From positions 1 to 21,414 of the IMG/VR virus record IMGVR_UViG_3300027784_000066: 21,414 nucleotides of DNA. One strand, written 5' to 3'. Positions 1 through 8,414 of the stretch are shown piece after piece. The notes under the pieces are model-generated. The model was not told the origin of the DNA. It searched no databases and saw only the letters and a list, made by a program, of their open reading frames with translations. The stretch's first letter is position 1. The number at the start of each line of letters is the position of its first letter. A program made the position numbers and the translations under genes. This DNA is from a virus.

Positions 1-2374
1 CCTCATGATTAGGGATGTAGCTCCAAAAAGCCACAGAGAATGTTTCATTGGATATAGACGGGGCACTATCTGTCTCCACGTAATCATCTTCCCCGTCAAA
101 TATTAAGGCAGTTTCGGTATCATGGAACACTTCTTTTCGTGCTTGGTCTGATTTATTCTCACCTATTTTATCTACAGCAGTTTCAAGTTTTTCTGATAGA
201 TTTCCTAAAGCCTCTCTATAAGCACTAAACTTAGAATTAAGGCTGTCCCTGTCTCCCTCTTCTACTTTACGCTTATCGAGTATGCTCTGAATCTCAGCAG
301 TCAAGCTACTATAATCACTATCATAACTATTCTTATAACTGCTCAAATCATCTTTTACACCCTCACCTTCAAGCCACTTACTTCCATAGATGTAGTTATA
401 TCTTTTATCAAGATTTTCTTTTTCAGTTTCCAGAGAACTTAAATGTTCCCCAATGGCTTTAGCTTCTGATTCTGATATAACTCCCTCTCTGAACTCTTCG
501 TCAACATAGGTCTCAAAATCATCTAAATCATCTTCTAAGTCTCCAATATCAGCTAACAGGCCAGACTCTATTCCGTCAGCATAACTTTCTGCCTCCGCTA
601 TAGCATCTTCTTTAGCTTGATTAGCTTTTTCCTGCGCTCCTGTTGGTGTTTCTTTTTCTGAAGGGTCGTAACCTTCTTCAAACTGTGATGTCTCTGCACT
701 AATATACAGACCATTGAAATCTATGGCAGTGTTCCATTTATTGCCACCATCTTTAGTTAGCCCAAAACCGTAATTTTTACCATCATATTTACCGAACCGT
801 AATTGCTTGTTGGGGTCACCTGGTTTTGTCGCAATTATATTATATGTGTCCCAATGGAAAAATAGCCCATCGTTTTCCTCATCAAATGCTCCCACTTTAA
901 CTAAATCGGTTGCAATCCTGCCACTCGTTATTTTGTCAGCAGTAAAACCTTTACCTGTTCCAAAAGTGCTCCACTGCCAATGGCCTGCACCGTCTTTTTC
1001 GTCCGCTATTGCTAAACCACTTCCTGTTAATTTCATAGCTGAACTACCATCTGCTGCTTCAAATACCAAATTACCGTCTTCGTCAGTCCACCAATTTGAT
1101 TTTGAGGAATTGAACTTATTTTGAAGCACATCTATTGTTCCATTTAAAACTGAAGTAGGAACCGTCCCGTCAGGGTTTAATTTTTTAGCTTTATCCCATA
1201 CTCCTTGTTTCCCACTCATACGGTTTACCTGGTTTCTGACTTCGTGCATACGTTCAGAAAACACAGGTCTAAAATTGCCCATTTCTACTTTAGTCATGTG
1301 TGGATTTTTGAGAGGAATTTCCATTTTAATTATTCGACTGAAGAGAGGTTCTAAAATTTGTGGTGGAACAATGTAACAACTGTCTCCCACTCTGGCTTTG
1401 TCGTATTCAAATCCCATTTCCTCTAATGTAAAGGTTTCAGCCTTAACATTTATGTTAGGTTTACCGTAATGTTGAACATGACTTAAACCTGCTTCAGCAA
1501 TAGCTTCAGGGTCAGTATGGTGTTCAGTTTCAAAAGGTTCCCTGGAAAATCTGTGGTCGAAGTCCATTTTGTCAGGGTTCCAGATACCATATTTTAATCG
1601 AAGTTCATCATCGCCTACCCATGTTTGCCCTTCAGGTTTATCAACAGGGTCTCCTTCTTCTTTGTCCCAACTAACAGAAGAAATGTCTATTTTTTCTATT
1701 TCGCCTGTTTCTTCGTCTATTCCTTCTCCCATGCCATAAGGGTATACAGCAGTTATTGTGTTTTCCAAACTAAAAGTAACATTAATATCGATAAGGTCGT
1801 GGCCAAACTCGTAAATTTTACCAGTGTAACTTCCTCTTTTTTCAAGTAAATCAACATACCTGGTCCCAATCTTGGAACCTGATTTCTCAATCCGATAAAA
1901 CAACTCTCCGTCAAAAGTATCTCTAATTTTTCTAATAGCATCTAAAGGACTTGCATGTATTTTACCTGGACTTCTCTGGCCACCCACTTCAACAATTCCT
2001 ACTTCCCACCCTGTTCCCTGTAAAGCTTGTTCTAAAGCATACGTGGGTGAAACACTTTGCAAATTAGTGTCTACTTTTTCCTTTGATTTAAGTTCAAAAA
2101 ATACATGTCTACAATTAGCTTTAACTCTTTCGCCTCTGCTGTCAACAATCACATTAACTTCATTTATTTCTAATAAGTGCCAATTATTATCCCTGTCAGG
2201 AATGAAGACTTTGTTTCCTTCTTTGAGATATTGTGTATCTGCTTCACTGGCAGGATATGAAAACACAAACCTAAAGTCTTCATAGATGTCCTCAATAAGA
2301 CGTGGGTCAATTACCTTTTCATAATCCAGGTAACAGATTTGTTTTTCTTGTTTACTGAAAAGAACTACCTGCAT
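1..2374 (-). CDS. Tail endopeptidase / tail-tip protein (Tal-like), C-terminus beyond window
   Basis: The frame is open from ATG at 2374 to the left edge: 791 residues are visible and no stop is reached. The first ~400 residues look like the siphophage tail-associated (Prophage_tail endopeptidase-like) hub that closes the tail tip below Dit. Residues ~430-560 hold the segment typical of these proteins (DGNLVFEAADG, then a W-T-FGTGKGFTADKI-type motif). Residues ~585-745 are charged and helical, probably coiled coil. The last 37 visible residues (LIFDGEDDYVETDS, then SNETFSVAFW) match the opening of a LamG/concanavalin-like lectin domain, suggesting a glycan-binding receptor module. Its ATG directly follows the TAA of the Dit gene. 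Tail-tip role is secure from position and N-terminus; peptidase activity and lectin ligand are inference. Confidence 0.85.
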   Translation of the reverse strand, partial: MQVVLFSKQEKQICYLDYEKVIDPRLIEDIYEDFRFVFSYPASEADTQYLKEGNKVFIPDRDNNWHLLEINEVNVIVDSRGERVKANCRHVFFELKSKEKVDTNLQSVSPTYALEQALQGTGWEVGIVEVGGQRSPGKIHASPLDAIRKIRDTFDGELFYRIEKSGSKIGTRYVDLLEKRGSYTGKIYEFGHDLIDINVTFSLENTITAVYPYGMGEGIDEETGEIEKIDISSVSWDKEEGDPVDKPEGQTWVGDDELRLKYGIWNPDKMDFDHRFSREPFETEHHTDPEAIAEAGLSHVQHYGKPNINVKAETFTLEEMGFEYDKARVGDSCYIVPPQILEPLFSRIIKMEIPLKNPHMTKVEMGNFRPVFSERMHEVRNQVNRMSGKQGVWDKAKKLNPDGTVPTSVLNGTIDVLQNKFNSSKSNWWTDEDGNLVFEAADGSSAMKLTGSGLAIADEKDGAGHWQWSTFGTGKGFTADKITSGRIATDLVKVGAFDEENDGLFFHWDTYNIIATKPGDPNKQLRFGKYDGKNYGFGLTKDGGNKWNTAIDFNGLYISAETSQFEEGYDPSEKETPTGAQEKANQAKEDAIAEAESYADGIESGLLADIGDLEDDLDDFETYVDEEFREGVISESEAKAIGEHLSSLETEKENLDKRYNYIYGSKWLEGEGVKDDLSSYKNSYDSDYSSLTAEIQSILDKRKVEEGDRDSLNSKFSAYREALGNLSEKLETAVDKIGENKSDQARKEVFHDTETALIFDGEDDYVETDSAPSISNETFSVAFWSYIPNHE

Positions 2375-3124
2375 TTACCTCCACCTCTCTCGAAATTCCA
2401 ACTCTATTTCGGTGTTTGCAGGAACAACGTCAAAACTAAATTCACCTGGTGGAATTTGAAAATAAGGAGAAGTTTTTTGAATTGAGACATCACTTCTTGC
2501 GTCTTCTCCATTTACAGTGACCATTCTACCTCTGGTATCCAGTTTTACGACATCACCTGGGTTTAACTCTTTGTCTAAAATAAATTCCCTGTCACCTAAT
2601 TTTAGTTCAAAATCTTCTGTTTCTTCCTGAATAACAGCCTTTAATTCAAAATGCACAGGAATACTACCTTCGTTTTCTCCTGTTGTTTCGTTTATTTCTT
2701 TCTTATCAACTGCTTCAGTGTAAGGTTCAGGTATAAAAAATTCAACTTCACATTGGGAATGGGTTATTATGTCCTCTGCACTAATTTCCCCTCTTAGGTA
2801 ACCCATCCACCTTCTGTTCAAATCATCATCAAAAATTATCTCTTTGGAAATGGGTTTATTTCGGTCGTTTTTAACTGTCTTTAACCACTCTGCTACTTCG
2901 TGTGCTCTATTACGTAACTGTTCTGGAGTGTCTGCATGTATTTGAAACGACACAGGAATAATTTTACCACGGTCGTCCTGTCTCACTGGCACAGTTCCTT
3001 GATACCCAGGTATTTCCTCTTCTGTATCTTCTGTAGGAGTTCCCAGGTTCCTGCCTACAACACTAACTATTTCAATATCAAAATCGTCTGAATGGGTGCC
3101 ATTATATTTGAAACCATAACTCAT
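2375..3124 (-). CDS. Distal tail protein (Dit, SPP1 gp19.1-like)
   Basis: This 249-residue protein sits between tape measure and tail-tip protein, the invariant place of Dit. The N-terminus (SYGFKYNGTHSDDFDIEIV) and the middle segment on replacing part of the target position, ending in a GYLRGEI-type strand, resemble the Sipho_tail family. Dit forms the hexameric ring joining the tail tube to the adhesion device. The C-terminal ~100 residues (from ~150) look like a galectin-like beta domain, ending in an aromatic, acidic tail. The ATG lies 3 bases after the TAA of the tape-measure gene, with only a weak ribosome site, so translation may be coupled. Confidence 0.85.
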   Translation of the reverse strand: MSYGFKYNGTHSDDFDIEIVSVVGRNLGTPTEDTEEEIPGYQGTVPVRQDDRGKIIPVSFQIHADTPEQLRNRAHEVAEWLKTVKNDRNKPISKEIIFDDDLNRRWMGYLRGEISAEDIITHSQCEVEFFIPEPYTEAVDKKEINETTGENEGSIPVHFELKAVIQEETEDFELKLGDREFILDKELNPGDVVKLDTRGRMVTVNGEDARSDVSIQKTSPYFQIPPGEFSFDVVPANTEIELEFRERWR

Positions 3125-3127
3125 AAT

Positions 3128-5281
3128 TTACACCGTCCCCAATAGTGCTTTAATATTCTCATTCTCCCAAATAGCTACGTCTAATTCCTCTCTAACATCT
3201 TCCCTTCTAAGCAATTGAACTACAAGCTTAGCAAGCTTTTCTGTGTTTATGCCACTGGGAGCCTCTTTAACGTGAATATTAACTGTCTTAACTTCTTCAC
3301 GTTTCTGTTCAGGAGTTATGACTTTCTCCCCGTCTCGCAAAAGAGCTAAATCCTCTCCTCCAGGACGAGAAGATTTAAAGGTGCCACCAAAGTGAAGTTT
3401 AGGTATCCTGGGTAGAGAAGCTCTTGGAATATTGGGAATACTATATTCGTTCCCCCCAACTAAAGGCACCCAACTTGGAATTTCAAAGGAAGGCATTCTG
3501 TTTATAGCATCTGCTATAGCATTCACCATGCGTTCAGCAGCTCCTATTACAGAGTTTATCAGACCTATAATAGTATTGACAATGCCCCGAAGTATGCCAA
3601 CTAAACCTTCCCACATTCTTTCCCAATCTCCGGTAAACAATCCAGCAAATGTGTCAAACACGCCCCGTATTATCTCTAAACATCCACCTAATACAGCAGA
3701 AAGAACATCTAAAGCGGTTTGGAAAACTCCTTTAACCATGTCCCACATAAATTTAGCTAAAAAGATAATCCTGTCTCCATACTTTTCCCAATACCACTCA
3801 ATAAAAGTCCATAGCAATTCGATAATGCCAGATATGAGAAAATACGCAATATTAAATAGACCTTTAATAGTATCCCACATGCCTTGAACAATCCCAATTA
3901 TATTTTCTCCGTGCTCTTCCCAAAAGTCTCCAATCCATTCCATAACTGACTTAATTAATTCCCCAACAACTTCAAGAACTGTCCCAACAATCTCTTGAAT
4001 AGTTTCCCAAACATTCCTGGCAGTCTCCATTATTTTTTCGCCATGTTCTTCCCAAAAATCTTCAATCCACTCTACTGCTTCTTCTATTAGCTCATTGATA
4101 TAATCCAAAGCTGTGCCAATAATTTCTTGAATACGTTCCCATACTTCCTGAGCTTTAGCGGAAATCCGTTCCCAAACTTCAATTATAAATTCTCTAAATT
4201 CTTCGTTTTCCTGCCACAAGTGTCTAATTATTGCTATCATTCCTGCAATTGCACCAACTATTAATATGATAGGTGCTAACAGAGCCAATTTAGCCACTGT
4301 TAATCCTTTAATTGCTGTAATTGCTCCAGTGGCTACCCTGGTCACTCCTGCTTTAGCTACCGATATACCTTTAATAGCAGGTCCTAAAGCGATTAAAGCA
4401 GGTGTTAAAGAAGAAGCTGCTTCTGCCAAATCCCCATACTGATACATTAAGTCCTCTGCTCTTGATTGAAGTCTCTGCATTAAAGTATAACTCTCAGCGT
4501 GAGTTTCTGCCTGTTCTTCAATTACTTCAGAAGAGTCTTTCACTTCTTCCTGGTATTTCTCTAACTGTTCTTCTGTTAAACCTAAAGAATCTAACATCTT
4601 ATTTATGTCACCGTCAGATTCATTTACAGCTTTTCTAAATTCGGACCTGGCAGTTCTGGCAGACATGCCCAATTCGTGTTCTAAAGCACCAGTTACGGCA
4701 GCTGCATCATCAATATCCATACCTAAATCTCTGATTTGAGGTCCAGTTCTTTCAATAAAACGTAAAAATCCTGAAACGTCTCCTGAAGTTTCTCTGGTTA
4801 CATAACCAAAAGCAGATAAGGCTTGCTTCTCTTCTCCAGCAGCTACCCCTACAGCTCGAAGAGCACTACCACTCTTTGCAAGCCTATCAGCATTTTCTCC
4901 TGTTGCGTCACCCACCGTGTCCCAAAATTCTGCATATTCCTTTAAAGCTTCAGCAGAGCGAATGCCCTGCTGTCTTCCTGTTTCCATAAGGGTTAAAACG
5001 TCTGAGATTGGGAATGTTGCATCAGACATAGATAGTGCCATGCTTCGAACTTCTTCTTCCTTCATTTCCATGGCAGAAGCTATGTTTCTTGTTTGTTCTG
5101 TAAGAGGAGCCTGCTTTCTGGCCATAGTTTCAATTCCTGCACCTGCAGTGGCAGTAGCAGCTCCCACCGCAAGCCAATTCTTCTCTAAAGTCTTAGCTGC
5201 AGAACTCCCCTTACTTTTAACCCTATCGACCACTTCAGTGGCCTTGTCTTGAGCTTTAATGACAATTTCCATAACAGCCAC
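3128..5281 (-). CDS. Tail tape measure protein with 44-residue repeats
   Basis: 717 residues. The protein fixes tail length and is threaded inside the tube; at roughly 0.15 nm per residue this predicts a tail near 105-110 nm. Residues 1-300 are helical and Ala-rich with the usual TMP core (NIASAMEMKEEEV, AAAVTGALEHELG). Residues ~331-353 (LALLAPIILIVGAIAGMIAII) form a hydrophobic segment typical of TMPs. Residues 380-511 are three exact-length 44-residue repeats of the pattern W..I....L..I.ELI...EWI.DFWEEHGE.I, with a degenerate fourth copy after them. The C-terminus has the usual Pro-rich linker and GGEDLALLRDGEKVITPEQ. GTG at 5281 has AGGTGA just upstream; ATG three codons in is an alternative. 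The preceding chaperone frame stops only 5 bases before. Confidence 0.93.
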   Translation of the reverse strand: MAVMEIVIKAQDKATEVVDRVKSKGSSAAKTLEKNWLAVGAATATAGAGIETMARKQAPLTEQTRNIASAMEMKEEEVRSMALSMSDATFPISDVLTLMETGRQQGIRSAEALKEYAEFWDTVGDATGENADRLAKSGSALRAVGVAAGEEKQALSAFGYVTRETSGDVSGFLRFIERTGPQIRDLGMDIDDAAAVTGALEHELGMSARTARSEFRKAVNESDGDINKMLDSLGLTEEQLEKYQEEVKDSSEVIEEQAETHAESYTLMQRLQSRAEDLMYQYGDLAEAASSLTPALIALGPAIKGISVAKAGVTRVATGAITAIKGLTVAKLALLAPIILIVGAIAGMIAIIRHLWQENEEFREFIIEVWERISAKAQEVWERIQEIIGTALDYINELIEEAVEWIEDFWEEHGEKIMETARNVWETIQEIVGTVLEVVGELIKSVMEWIGDFWEEHGENIIGIVQGMWDTIKGLFNIAYFLISGIIELLWTFIEWYWEKYGDRIIFLAKFMWDMVKGVFQTALDVLSAVLGGCLEIIRGVFDTFAGLFTGDWERMWEGLVGILRGIVNTIIGLINSVIGAAERMVNAIADAINRMPSFEIPSWVPLVGGNEYSIPNIPRASLPRIPKLHFGGTFKSSRPGGEDLALLRDGEKVITPEQKREEVKTVNIHVKEAPSGINTEKLAKLVVQLLRREDVREELDVAIWENENIKALLGTV
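3749..4144 (-). repeat. Three 44-codon (132 bp) tandem repeats within the tape measure gene
   Basis: Residues 380-423, 424-467 and 468-511 align without gaps. Copies 1 and 2 are closest: both contain QEI(I/V)GT and end in DFWEEHGE. Copy 3 is more hydrophobic and a fourth decayed copy follows. Forty-four is four times eleven, matching the 11-residue aromatic periodicity known for tape measures. Gain or loss of a copy would shift predicted tail length by about 6-7 nm. Confidence 0.85.
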
Positions 5282-5286
5282 TTAAA

Positions 5287-5601
5287 TCACCTCAACATTC
5301 CCTTTACTTCGTCCTTCTCTTGCGTTCCCTTACTCTTTGAATTGCTTTGTTTATTACTTCTTCTATGCATTTCAGCATAACCAAACAGGAGAAACATTTG
5401 TTGATATAAAGTTAAATCGTTCTGGTTATCTGCTAAACGGTATCCCAATTTATCCAGGATTATCATTTCCTGGCCAACATCGCTTTCAGCGAAATCTCTA
5501 ACTCTTTTTTCCACGTTTACGAAAGGATTTCTCCTGCTTACCCTCTTTGTCTTTCTTTTCATTACTGATAGTATCCTTAGGGTTCTCCCCTGAAACATCA
5601 A
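5287..5601 (-). CDS. Tail assembly chaperone, T extension reached by ribosomal frameshift
   Basis: This frame follows the shorter chaperone and is probably read only as its C-terminal extension: the first ATG here (5601) has no convincing ribosome site, and its first ~30 codons are the overlapped frame of the upstream gene, very Arg/Lys-rich. The useful part starts about 5505 and adds 72 residues (RVRDFAESDVGQEMIILDKL onward, with LTLYQQMFLLFGYAEMH), giving a fusion of about 225 residues. By analogy with lambda gpG/gpGT, the T domain would bind the tube protein while G binds the tape measure. The shift needed is +1 (or -2), not -1; the probable site is the six-A run at 5505-5510. Confidence 0.8.
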   Translation of the reverse strand: MMFQGRTLRILSVMKRKTKRVSRRNPFVNVEKRVRDFAESDVGQEMIILDKLGYRLADNQNDLTLYQQMFLLFGYAEMHRRSNKQSNSKSKGTQEKDEVKGMLR

Positions 5602-5965
5602 AAACCTGTTCAGCTATTTCAGCAATTGCACCTGGTTTCCAACTGTCTAAAATTACATCTGCTGTTAGGTTTTCTTTGTCCTCTACAGCAAGCCCCATGG
5701 CCACTGCTTCAGCGTCCATTCTGGCTTCATTCTCTATTACTTCCTCAAAATCAAAATCAGTTGTCGGATTTCCTTCTTCATCATAGGTCACTGAAATCCC
5801 ATTTGTAGCCATGGAAGAAAGCTTAATTAATTCCCTTTTACTTAAAGGTCTAAGAGGAACGCTACTTCCAATAGCTTCAATATAGCGTTCCTCAACTTTA
5901 TCTGTTCCCAGGGTCACATGTTGCTGAATATCAGCCAATGAATGAAGAGATTTCTTCTTAGTCAT
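5498..5965 (-). CDS. Tail assembly chaperone (G protein)
   Basis: 155 residues, between tail tube and tape measure, where siphophages encode the G/GT chaperones that keep the tape measure soluble and recruit tube subunits. The sequence is acidic with a helical core (RPLSKRELIKLSSMATNG, EARMDAEAVAMGLAVED, LDSWKPGAIAEIAEQVFDVSG) as in the XkdN-type chaperones, then a Lys-rich end. The ATG at 5965 has AAGGAGTGA upstream. The stop TAG at 5498 lies two codons past the lysine pair K153-K154, coded by the A-run, where the frame change is expected. Assignment rests mostly on position, size and the overlapping second frame. Confidence 0.85.
   Translation of the reverse strand: MTKKKSLHSLADIQQHVTLGTDKVEERYIEAIGSSVPLRPLSKRELIKLSSMATNGISVTYDEEGNPTTDFDFEEVIENEARMDAEAVAMGLAVEDKENLTADVILDSWKPGAIAEIAEQVFDVSGENPKDTISNEKKDKEGKQEKSFRKRGKKS
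5504..5512 (-). promoter_or_regulatory. Candidate +1/-2 programmed frameshift site
   Basis: On the minus strand GG-AAAAAA-G is read GGA AAA AAG AGT TAG in the G frame. The T frame needs the next codons to be AGA GTT AGA, so the ribosome must move +1 (equivalently -2). Lys-tRNA sliding on the A-run just before a stop could do either. It looks like the dnaX-type A AAA AAG heptamer, but a -1 shift would lead to a stop after 13 codons. Confidence 0.6.
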
Positions 5966-5979
5966 GCTTTACTCACTCC

Positions 5980-6984
5980 TTAAGAACTAATTTCACTTTC
6001 ATTATTTTCTATAGTAGCTACTATGTCTGTTTCGGTGTCTTCTCCGTCCACTTCTTCTGTATCCATTAAAGCCCTGACGTTTATTTCCTGAACCAATTCA
6101 TCCCTTCCAGAAGGTTGCGTGTTTACTCCCATTAAAATACACTTAGGAAGAGTAATCACACCACTTCCATGTTCACCGCTTTCCAAAGCAATTTCAACGT
6201 CTATCTCCTTAGTCCCCGTGTCTGCAGGTCCGCTTTCACTTCCCCAGAATTTCTCGATAACGTCTGTATTAGTATAATTTAAATTCATGTTAGCAGTAAC
6301 TTCTCTTTCATTAGAACGAATACGTTTCGAATATCTGGAACCTAAAGCCCTTCCTGCCTCTGCATCAGAATTGTTATTAATATCCAGAGTTAAAGATTTT
6401 ACATCGTCAGACTCCACAACGTTACCGTTTTCGTCTCCAATTACCACCGTAACGTTATGAAACGCCAACAAATAAGCTTTCGGCAAACTAAGGTCTTCAA
6501 TTTTCTTGATATCGTCTTTACTGTCTTTAGCTGCTAATACTTCAGCAGTTAAAACAGCAAATTCTCCTTCAACCTCTAACTGTAGTGTATTTATTACACA
6601 ACCACTGAAAACATGTTCAAAATGGTCTTTACCCAACCCGGCACAAAAGCTGGGAAGGAATACATCTTTTGCTCCGTAAATTTTGTGTTCGTTTAACCCA
6701 TTTGTTCCACCCTCAAGATTAAATTTATAGCCTCCCAACGCCCACTTCAGGAAATAAGCTATAGTGTTAATATCGGAAGCGTATACAATATTTCCGCTGG
6801 GTGAATAAAATCCTGGTCTGTGCACCTTAGCAGCTCTACCTAAACCCCCACCGTAAATAAGATGTGGTTCTCCAGGAGTGTCTAAACTGGAACCTGTTTT
6901 ATCCACGTGAAATTGAGCAGGAGGCGGACTATCTGGTGCAAAACTGTCCTCTTCTTTAAAACCAGCATACCTTAATACCGTCAT
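5980..6984 (-). CDS. Major tail tube protein
   Basis: 334 residues between the tail terminator and the tail chaperone, the normal place for the tube subunit. There is no sheath gene, supporting a siphovirus. The sequence is beta-rich and Gly/Asp-rich. It resembles the tail-tube family seen in Bacillota phages, with segments such as SPSGNIVYASDINTIAYFLK, a middle containing VKSLTLDINNNSDAEAGR and NEREVTANMNLNYTN, and a C-terminal strand GSGVITLPKCILMGVNTQP. The C-terminal ~25 residues are acidic and probably flexible. The ATG has GGAGTGA at suitable distance. Family call is moderate; role from gene order is strong. Confidence 0.8.
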   Translation of the reverse strand: MTVLRYAGFKEEDSFAPDSPPPAQFHVDKTGSSLDTPGEPHLIYGGGLGRAAKVHRPGFYSPSGNIVYASDINTIAYFLKWALGGYKFNLEGGTNGLNEHKIYGAKDVFLPSFCAGLGKDHFEHVFSGCVINTLQLEVEGEFAVLTAEVLAAKDSKDDIKKIEDLSLPKAYLLAFHNVTVVIGDENGNVVESDDVKSLTLDINNNSDAEAGRALGSRYSKRIRSNEREVTANMNLNYTNTDVIEKFWGSESGPADTGTKEIDVEIALESGEHGSGVITLPKCILMGVNTQPSGRDELVQEINVRALMDTEEVDGEDTETDIVATIENNESEISS

Positions 6985-6991
6985 AACTTTT

Positions 6992-7444
6992 TCACTCCTT
7001 TATCAAAAATGTAACTTGCAATACCGCACCAGCACTATGGTTTTTACCATCTGATAGCCCTGGTCCAGAGAACACAAAACGTAAAGTCTTTGTGTCCTGC
7101 ACTACGTCTCTCAACCCCAAAGTTCGGTCTTTTAGTATAGCAGACCTGCCTTTGGAAGCCAACTCATTTGCTCTTCGATAACCTTCTTCAGGGTCATCAT
7201 CTTTTACTACTGACACAATGTTTACAGGCAACTCCCACTTTTCACGAATGGTGGTGGGTTCATGAACCTGTCTTGCGTCAACTTCAGGGAACACCCAAAG
7301 GTTAGGTGTCTTAGGTTGCACCCTGGCCTTATCACCTCTGATAACTTCTGCAACGTCTGGAAGCAACCCATCTTCTTTAATTTCTTTTTCAATAGCTTCC
7401 ACAAACGCTTTAGTGATACCCTCCAAAGCTTCATCTAACCTCAT
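6992..7444 (-). CDS. Tail terminator / tail completion protein
   Basis: 150 residues with an alpha-beta layout: an N-terminal helix (LDEALEGITKAFVEAIEKEI), then strands NLWVFPEVDAR and WELPVNIVSVVKD, a helix EGYRRANELASKGRSAIL, and C-terminal strands TLRFVFSG and AVLQVTFLIKE. This pattern and its place directly before the tube gene fit the tail-terminator (lambda gpU-like) group that caps the tube and meets the neck. The ATG overlaps the preceding stop by four bases (ATGA), so translation is probably coupled. No catalytic motif is seen or expected. Confidence 0.7.
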   Translation of the reverse strand: MRLDEALEGITKAFVEAIEKEIKEDGLLPDVAEVIRGDKARVQPKTPNLWVFPEVDARQVHEPTTIREKWELPVNIVSVVKDDDPEEGYRRANELASKGRSAILKDRTLGLRDVVQDTKTLRFVFSGPGLSDGKNHSAGAVLQVTFLIKE

Positions 7445-7974
7445 TGAGAACCACCCACCTTAGCTACCGCACGTCTGGCGAACTCTTGCGTCCTTTGTTG
7501 TGTCCTGTTAATAGAATAGTCTACATATGGTGTCTGTCCGTCAGGTTTATACGGTGGAATACCCTTTGGCCACACTAAAAAAGGCTTAAATCCCATAGAT
7601 TTTGCCCAATTAACAAAAGCAGCTTTCTGGCCTGGAGTAGTTAAATCCCCTCTCCATACTGTTTCTTGGCCAACCTTCCCCCAATAAAATTTTAAAGCTT
7701 TTGCTCTTAAAGGTTGAATAGGTTGCCCTTGTGGTCCGTAAATACCTGTTCCCTGTTGGTGATGTAAAGCGTAATGAACGTTGGTGTAAACCGTGTAACT
7801 GAGTTTATCTCTTTTATTTAAAGTCCATGAACCTGCTAACCTACCGTGGTCAGTAGGCGAATAACGTCTGAGATTTCCCCACACGTCTGTGGCAGTGTAT
7901 TTCATGGCCAAATCTATGGCTTTTATAACATCGTCTTCAAATCGGTCAAGCTCCATTTGCTGTTCTAAGTTCAC
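7441..7974 (-). CDS. HK97 gp10-like neck / minor tail protein
   Basis: 177 residues. The N-terminal part has the signature of the HK97-gp10-like family: an N-terminal helix, then RRYSPTDHGRLAGSWTLNK, a strand pair and YTNVHYALHHQQGTG, meaning a polyvalent 'SPVDTGxLRxS ... YAxxxExGT'-type motif. The C-terminal half has Pro/Trp-rich loops (FKPFLVWPKGIPPYKPDG) before a basic helix. Such proteins sit at the head-tail joining region or are needed for tail completion. The GTG start is preceded by AGAGGTG at good spacing and lies 3 bases past the stop of the connector gene. Confidence 0.75.
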   Translation of the reverse strand: MNLEQQMELDRFEDDVIKAIDLAMKYTATDVWGNLRRYSPTDHGRLAGSWTLNKRDKLSYTVYTNVHYALHHQQGTGIYGPQGQPIQPLRAKALKFYWGKVGQETVWRGDLTTPGQKAAFVNWAKSMGFKPFLVWPKGIPPYKPDGQTPYVDYSINRTQQRTQEFARRAVAKVGGSQ

Positions 7975-7977
7975 GGT

Positions 7978-8409
7978 TTACACCTCTTGTTTTACTTTAC
8001 TTATTTTAATTCGTGGTTTTGCTGGAAATTTTGCTAAATCCTTTTTAATAGCATTAGTAAAGATGTTCTCCTCAGCCATTTTCACCGCATACTCACCAAC
8101 TTTAAGAACAGGAGTATCTCTCCTCACCATGGCTTGAGCTATCATATTAGCTGCTATCCGTAAGGCAATAAAGTGGATACCTGGAGGAATTTGCTCTCGT
8201 TCTCCGTTTTCATACTCCTTGAGATAATCTCTTTTACGGTCCTGGTCAATCATATCTTTAATCTGGACCAACCAACTCTCAAGAAGTTCGTCAAGCTTTT
8301 CCTCTGCTGTTTTACCTCCTTCTTCGTCCTTAAAATATAAATCTTCAGGACGAATACCAGTAACAGTTTTCAATTCCTCCAGGTCTCCATAATATTTTTT
8401 CTCAGCCAC
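7978..8409 (-). CDS. Head-tail connector (adaptor, gp6-like)
   Basis: 143 residues, mostly helical: DLEELKTVTGI, then a long amphipathic segment around TAEEKLDELLESWLVQIKDMIDQDRKRD, and IHFIALRIAANMIAQAMVRR. This is the layout of gp6/YqbG-type connectors, which form a ring under the portal. Its place after capsid-associated genes and before gp10-like and terminator genes agrees. GTG at 8409 is preceded by GGGTGAT. Sequence-level family match is by pattern only. Confidence 0.7.
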   Translation of the reverse strand: MAEKKYYGDLEELKTVTGIRPEDLYFKDEEGGKTAEEKLDELLESWLVQIKDMIDQDRKRDYLKEYENGEREQIPPGIHFIALRIAANMIAQAMVRRDTPVLKVGEYAVKMAEENIFTNAIKKDLAKFPAKPRIKISKVKQEV

Positions 8410-8414
8410 TTATA

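Noticed and set aside
3432-3887. 151-residue rightward frame inside the tape measure gene
   Set aside because: Antisense shadow of a strongly coding gene with clear protein-level repeats on the other strand.
5504-5512. A AAA AAG heptamer taken as a dnaX-like -1 frameshift site
   Set aside because: The -1 frame gives GAG TTA GAG... and stops after 13 codons; the conserved-looking T sequence lies in the +1/-2 frame.
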